Below, piece by piece: positions 7,343 through 10,338 of a DNA stretch of 10,338 bases (position 1 is the first letter of the stretch; each line of letters opens with the position of its first letter). Location: NCBI GenBank assembly GCA_002395605.1, contig DGXO01000030.1, positions 1-10,338 of the forward strand, read 5' to 3'. A program made the translations under genes and the position numbers. A model generated the notes under the pieces. The model ran no database searches. It had not been told where the DNA came from and saw only the letters and a list, made by a program, of their open reading frames with translations. The stretch comes from Bacteroidales bacterium UBA4230 (lineage in GTDB: Bacteria; Bacteroidota; Bacteroidia; Bacteroidales; UBA932).

Positions 7343-8214
7343 GAGCTACGCTTATTGGAGCCTTTTTGGCTTTACGGCAGGGAGAAACGGTGCCTTTCAG
7401 CCGTTTTCCAGCGGCCTGGGTAGAGGAGATGCTTTTGGAAGGGGGCGTTACCAGCATTGTGAGGGGGAGCCGAAAGTCCCTGAAGGTGATTTCCAGGGCA
7501 GCCTTCGATGTATATCTCCGAAGCAAGAATCTGCAGCCAGACAGGCTGGAGAAGACGGCGGCGGTCCTTTCCGGGGCCTCTTTACGCTCCGAGCAGGTGC
7601 AGCTCCTTGGAGACTCTAAGGCTACGGCCGTGCGCTCCTGCCCGGGCTTCCCGGTGAATGTTATCGGCCCGCTGAGCGTGCGGCTTGGAACCCGGAAGAT
7701 CCTTCTTTGCCCATGCCCTGGAAGTTTTTTGTATATCAGTGATTTCCAGGTCTTTCGCATTCCCTCCGACGCCATTGTGGTGGGCGTGGAGAACATGGAG
7801 AATTTCCGTTTGCCGGAGCTTCAGACTGCCGTTTGGGAAGAGATTCAGGAGCAGTACGGGGAAGGCGGCGTTCCGCCCCTTTTGCTGGTATCCCGTTACC
7901 CGCAATCGCGTGACCTTGCCACTTGGCTGCAGGGCATCCCAAACAAGTACGTCCACTTTGGGGACTTCGACCTCGCCGGGGTGCACATCTACATCACCGA
8001 GTTCTATGCCCGTTTGGGTGAGCGTGCCGCCTTCTTTGTGCCGGGCGATATCGAGGAGCGCCTCTCCCACGGCAGCCGTGAGCGGTATGATGTTCAGTTT
8101 GAGCGCTTCGGCAAAATGGATGTTCCCGACCTCCGCCTCCAGCCCCTTGTAGGCCTCATCCACCGCCACCACCGCGGCTATGACCAGGAAGGTTATATTG
8201 CAGCGGGGGATTGA
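7339..8214 (+). CDS. jetD: Wadjet Toprim nuclease JetD (DUF2220-like)
   Basis: This 291-residue protein is the effector nuclease. In studied Wadjet systems JetD resembles topoisomerase VI subunit A and cuts plasmid DNA once the SMC motor has extruded a loop and stalled. The N-terminal 90 residues look like a winged-helix domain. The Toprim domain is plain: VVGVENMENF supplies the catalytic glutamate (E151), and HFGDFDLAGVHIY supplies the metal-binding pair (D209 and D211). Near the C-terminus, residues 281-287 read YDQEGYI, resembling the conserved (E/D)QE segment of the family. The start ATG overlaps the jetC stop as ATGA, indicating translational coupling. At 291 residues it is shorter than type I JetD proteins (roughly 390), so part of the N-terminal arm seems to be missing or compact. 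Catalytic residues are intact and no frameshift is visible. Confidence 0.9.
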   Translation: MRATLIGAFLALRQGETVPFSRFPAAWVEEMLLEGGVTSIVRGSRKSLKVISRAAFDVYLRSKNLQPDRLEKTAAVLSGASLRSEQVQLLGDSKATAVRSCPGFPVNVIGPLSVRLGTRKILLCPCPGSFLYISDFQVFRIPSDAIVVGVENMENFRLPELQTAVWEEIQEQYGEGGVPPLLLVSRYPQSRDLATWLQGIPNKYVHFGDFDLAGVHIYITEFYARLGERAAFFVPGDIEERLSHGSRERYDVQFERFGKMDVPDLRLQPLVGLIHRHHRGYDQEGYIAAGD

Positions 8215-8225
8215 GCGCGTCTCGC

Positions 8226-8258
8226 TGCCCCCCCAGGGCAATGACTCACACGTTTTTT
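8226..8258 (+). terminator. Weak candidate terminator after jetD
   Basis: TGCCC (8226-8230) and GGGCA (8236-8240) form a 5-bp stem with a 5-nt loop. A run of six T occurs at 8253-8258, but 12 nt separate stem and run, so this is not a standard intrinsic terminator. It is the only stem-loop plus T-run I see between the jetD stop and the next promoter. Confidence 0.25.
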
Positions 8259-8290
8259 GACGCTACCATGACACATAAGTGGACCGGTAT
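8255..8290 (+). repeat. RAYT-linked REP-like repeat downstream of the Wadjet operon
   Basis: TTTTGACGCTACC (8255-8267), exactly 13 nt, then GGACCGGTAT (8281-8290) reproduces the minus-strand layout of 1504-1469 beside the transposase. The spacing is identical although the spacer sequence differs. The first 13-mer also occurs at 235-247. CGCT-ACC and GGT-ATG-AGCG (to 8295) can pair as an imperfect hairpin. It is therefore a dispersed copy of the repeat family linked to the transposase. Confidence 0.75.
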
Positions 8291-8344
8291 GAGCGGTTCA
8301 ACAGTATGCTGACCGCGTTTGTTACAGAACAGTCTTCTACCTGT

Positions 8345-8435
8345 ATTTCTTTCGTCTTTTCCAAATAGTTGCAAACCTTGCAAAGATTTGCAGGGGCGTC
8401 CAATGCGACGTAACTTTGCTCAAAAAAGGAACGTT
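8345..8435 (+). repeat. Palindromic promoter repeat, copy 2
   Basis: Same family as 43-135 and 9521-9616, here pointing right. TTGCAA-type hexamers start at 8369, 8378 and 8388 (the last reads TTGCAG). TTGCAA is self-complementary, so the array is both direct and inverted. TGCAAA (8370-8375) and TTTGCA (8387-8392) form a dyad with an 11-nt spacer. The third hexamer overlaps the -33 box. Confidence 0.75.
8387..8418 (+). promoter_or_regulatory. Bacteroidota-type promoter in repeat copy 2
   Basis: TTTG (8387-8390), 20 bp, TAACTTTG (8411-8418) matches the TTTG / TAnnTTTG consensus exactly. It is followed by an A-rich leader with AAAAAAGGA (8422-8430) and ATG at 8436. The -33 box lies within the hexamer array, so a protein bound there would compete with RNA polymerase. 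Confidence 0.75.
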
Positions 8436-9407
8436 ATGGGCAAACGAATTGAACGAGAGGATGGCTTTTATAAGGAAGCACTGGCATGGATGGGATACCG
8501 CTATGCTATGGGGATGACGGATTATGTGGGGGAGAAGGGATATAGCGAGCTTGATCGGTATCGGCAGTTTATGGATATCGAATTCGGGACGGAGGAGTTC
8601 CGGGCGCTGGTGGGAGCGTTCTGTGATTTCTTGAAGCGTAGGAAGATTAAAGATGTCATCGACCTCAAGGAACGGTATCTGGAGCAGGACTTGATTTGGC
8701 TGTCAAAGAATTATGCAATGGGGCGGCACAGTTATGCAGCCAGCCATTGGCAAGACATCGTCCGCTATGGATGTGATGTTTTGACGGAGGAACAGCGAAG
8801 ACATAACGCCATGGATATCAGGAGGATGACGGCACTTCACCTGCAGTTCGGCACGCCGATGTTTCGGATGCCTTACAACCTGGAAGAGCGTTACAGCCCG
8901 ATGGATCTGTTTCTGACATTTATCTCGGAAAAGGGGATAGACTCGGAAGAGGAATTGGCGCGGTATAAGTCTGTCAGCGTGGAGATTACAACTGGAGGAA
9001 AGATATCGTATGAGGCGGTGATGCAGCCGGAAGGGGAGGAGCCGAATTCCCATTTCTGGGCACACAGTTCCATTGACGATTATCTGGGCTGGGATGCTTT
9101 GGCGTCATTCTTCTATCCACCCTGCCATAAAACTTGCCGTCTCAGATATGATGGAAAGGAGGATCTGGTCCGCTATTTTGATGCCTGGCAGCGAAGGTAC
9201 AATGCCGACGGGAAAATGCATTATGAAAAGGTGAAGGTGCCCATTGACAAGTTCCGACAGGAGCCCTGGGCTGGTTGGTCGCTTAACGAGGAAAATGTGG
9301 TGGAGGATGAGGTGGATGAAAATCGAGTGATGGCAGATACAGTGTCGGTTGACGAGTATTTTGATGAGTTGATAGAGAAGGTGCACCAGGACTATGCGAA
9401 TCTCTGA
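8436..9407 (+). CDS. Protein of unknown function, 323 aa
   Basis: A soluble 323-residue protein starting MGKRIEREDGFYKEALAW; I do not recognise a family. It is rich in aromatic and charged residues, with no signal peptide, membrane segment, Walker motif or obvious nuclease motif. The N-terminal 100 residues look helical (FRALVGAFCDFLKRRKIKDV). A mid-region KNYAMGRHSYAASHWQDIVRYG is the most distinctive segment. The C-terminal half is mixed, ends in an acidic stretch (about 285-310, NEENVVEDEVDENR) and finishes with a helix. An ATG at 8319 opens the same frame earlier, but the added residues simply translate the promoter repeat; the second repeat-derived frame near 9600 encodes nearly the same peptide (FPNxCKPCKDLQ). 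ATG 8436 is therefore chosen. The gene is transcribed separately from the jet operon, by its own promoter, 221 bp after jetD. Confidence 0.8.
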   Translation: MGKRIEREDGFYKEALAWMGYRYAMGMTDYVGEKGYSELDRYRQFMDIEFGTEEFRALVGAFCDFLKRRKIKDVIDLKERYLEQDLIWLSKNYAMGRHSYAASHWQDIVRYGCDVLTEEQRRHNAMDIRRMTALHLQFGTPMFRMPYNLEERYSPMDLFLTFISEKGIDSEEELARYKSVSVEITTGGKISYEAVMQPEGEEPNSHFWAHSSIDDYLGWDALASFFYPPCHKTCRLRYDGKEDLVRYFDAWQRRYNADGKMHYEKVKVPIDKFRQEPWAGWSLNEENVVEDEVDENRVMADTVSVDEYFDELIEKVHQDYANL

Positions 9408-9445
9408 AGTCCGTTATCCTGCCGCCGGACTATCGAGTTCAGGCA

Positions 9446-9520
9446 TTATGATTGCTTCAGTTTAAGCTTCTGGATGTCGTTGTCTTTCAGGAATATGGCG
9501 TGTCTTGAGTAGTAGCCCAT
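9446..9520 (-). CDS. Possible 24-aa peptide behind a promoter repeat
   Basis: ATG at 9520-9518 opens a 24-codon frame beginning MGYYSRHAIF and ending in a lysine-rich tail, stopping at TAA 9448-9446. Support comes from context: it starts 17 bp beyond the -7 box of promoter repeat copy 3, the same distance as for the 323-aa gene behind copy 2. It converges on that gene with 38 bp between stops. It could be a real small peptide, or the remnant of a longer gene whose body was lost. Length alone gives no confidence. Confidence 0.35.
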   Translation of the reverse strand: MGYYSRHAIFLKDNDIQKLKLKQS

Positions 9521-9616
9521 GTGCTTTGTTTTTTCGGTAAAGTTAGGGCTTCGGGAGGCCGATTGCAAATCCTTGCACGGTTTGCAAAGATTTGGAAATG
9601 TCAGAATAATTACAGA
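9521..9616 (-). repeat. Palindromic promoter repeat, copy 3
   Basis: In the leftward direction it has the same order as the other copies, with TTGCAA, GTGCAA and TTGCAA hexamers between 9587 and 9564. TTGCAAA (9563-9569) and TTTGCAA (9581-9587) form a perfect 7-bp dyad with an 11-nt spacer. It begins 27 bp after the stop of the gene at 9643, so it may also end that transcript. Confidence 0.75.
9538..9569 (-). promoter_or_regulatory. Bacteroidota-type promoter in repeat copy 3
   Basis: On the minus strand TTTG (9569-9566), 20 bp, TAACTTTA (9545-9538). Only the last base deviates from the TAnnTTTG consensus, and the spacing equals that of copy 2. The -33 box lies inside a TTGCAA hexamer. Confidence 0.6.
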
Positions 9617-9642
9617 GGAGGGGGATGTACTCAAGGCCGCAT

Positions 9643-10338
9643 TCAGTTCCCCGGCTCCGCAAACTCAAACATCATATCAAGTACATCGGTCTTGATAACC
9701 CTTTCCCCAAAGCCCGGGCCCCGGTCTTCCTCCCGTTCATTCACATCGCACAGGCCGATCAGATGGAAAAGCCTGTTGAATACCCTATATTCATAAGCGG
9801 GGGCATTGGCCAACGTCGGGAAAGCCCTAAAGTACTCCCCGGCATAGAAATCTGTATGCTGCCATTCATTGCCGAAGTGGTGCAGCAGCCATAAAGAGTA
9901 CATCCGTCCCAGGTTTCCCACATCCATGTCATCCCACAAGTCCAGCCAGCCCGTGTTATAGTCGCGAAGAAGGAAGAGCATCACTGCCCGGAGAAGTTCG
10001 TTATGATTAATCATAAGCCGCTTTCCTTTTGATGTCAGCGACATTTTGCCTGTACGCGTCTTGACAAGACCGCATTCCTTGAGAACAACCCTGAGGACAC
10101 GGATCTCCTCTGTTTTAGGTTCACTTTTCTGTTTGTACCAATCTGTATTCCAACTGTGGGTTCCCATCTGGTATAGCTCTTCAACGATTTTTGGTGGAAT
10201 GTACCCCTTTGCGGTGAGTTTCAATTCACTTTTGTCCAAGATTCCCATCAAGTGGAGGACTTGCCGCATGAGTGGAATGTCATTCAACTGGCTGTCTGTC
10301 AGTGTCCTAAGCTGTACAGGACATCCTTTCTCCAAAGG
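9643..10338 (-). CDS. 3' part of an uncharacterised protein, 231 residues visible
   Basis: The frame is open to the right edge with no ATG near it, so the gene continues outside the window. The visible part is a soluble, mostly helical protein. It has two winged-helix-like segments: LRTLTDSQLNDIPLMRQ through KLTAKGYIPPKIVEELYQ, then RVLRVVLKECGLVKTRTGKM with SLTSKGKRL. The arrangement of leucine and TxKG motifs suggests tandem DNA-binding-like or scaffold folds. The C-terminal half contains FYAGEYFRAFP and ends at a conserved-looking KTDVLDMMFEF. The pattern resembles a C-terminal region I associate with uncharacterised proteins, some near plasmid pRiA4b ORF-3-like or SEC-C proteins, but that is recollection and not a demonstrated match. 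Base composition appears more AT-rich than the jet operon. Confidence 0.75.
   Translation of the reverse strand, partial: PLEKGCPVQLRTLTDSQLNDIPLMRQVLHLMGILDKSELKLTAKGYIPPKIVEELYQMGTHSWNTDWYKQKSEPKTEEIRVLRVVLKECGLVKTRTGKMSLTSKGKRLMINHNELLRAVMLFLLRDYNTGWLDLWDDMDVGNLGRMYSLWLLHHFGNEWQHTDFYAGEYFRAFPTLANAPAYEYRVFNRLFHLIGLCDVNEREEDRGPGFGERVIKTDVLDMMFEFAEPGN

Noticed and set aside
7582..8241. 219-codon minus-strand frame opposite jetD
   Set aside because: It is antisense to the Toprim nuclease, whose catalytic motifs confirm the plus-strand reading.
8319..8435. N-terminal extension of the 323-aa protein from ATG 8319
   Set aside because: The extra residues translate the promoter repeat; the equivalent frame of the repeat copy at about 9600 gives almost the same peptide. 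A consensus promoter and A-rich leader sit right before ATG 8436.
43..9616. The three promoter repeats as a CRISPR array or composite-transposon ends
   Set aside because: Copies are kilobases apart, in mixed orientation and imperfect, with no regular spacers and no transposase between matching ends.

Overview
The window looks like an accessory (defence and mobile-DNA) region from a member of the Bacteroidota, probably order Bacteroidales. Three things point that way. Several start codons are preceded by the Bacteroidota-type promoter pair TTTG / TAnnTTTG at 19-20 bp spacing. The transposase-like protein belongs to a Y1/HUH family that I associate with Bacteroidales. Most genes lack an obvious Shine-Dalgarno sequence. 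This assignment is made from sequence reading, not a search.

Layout, left to right. Positions 1-42 hold the first codons of a possible gene running off the left edge on the minus strand, behind a palindromic promoter repeat (about 43-135). Positions about 191-1591 hold a REP-associated tyrosine transposase (RAYT, 500-1441) bracketed by a long imperfect inverted repeat (191-251 / 1488-1548) and related hairpin-forming units. A small minus-strand gene (1627-1860, 77 aa) with a clear promoter comes next. Then, on the plus strand, a tightly packed four-gene operon fills 1936-8214: jetA, jetB, jetC, jetD, a complete Wadjet (SMC-like anti-plasmid) system. Downstream are another copy of the RAYT-linked repeat (8255-8290), a second palindromic promoter repeat driving a 323-aa gene of unknown function (8436-9407), and a possible 24-aa peptide gene (9446-9520, minus) behind a third promoter repeat. 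Last is the 3' part of a minus-strand gene (9643-10338) that enters from the right edge.

How the genes work together. JetA (MukF-like), JetB (MukE-like) and JetC (MukB-like ATPase) should form an SMC motor. In studied Wadjet systems this motor extrudes DNA loops, and JetD, a Toprim nuclease, cuts small closed-circular DNA. All key motifs are visible: the JetC Walker A, signature and Walker B, and the JetD Toprim Glu and Asp-x-Asp. JetC carries the YLP motif described for DUF3584, and JetD is short, so this is probably not the DUF3375-type (type I) version.

The most unusual non-coding signal is a repeat family seen three times (about 43-135, 8345-8435 and 9521-9616). Each copy has tandem or inverted TTGCAA-like hexamers overlapping the -33 box, a conserved spacing to a -7 box, and a start codon 14-17 bp beyond it. 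This could be a shared operator of a local regulon or a dispersed mobile promoter. I found no CRISPR array, tRNA or rRNA gene.
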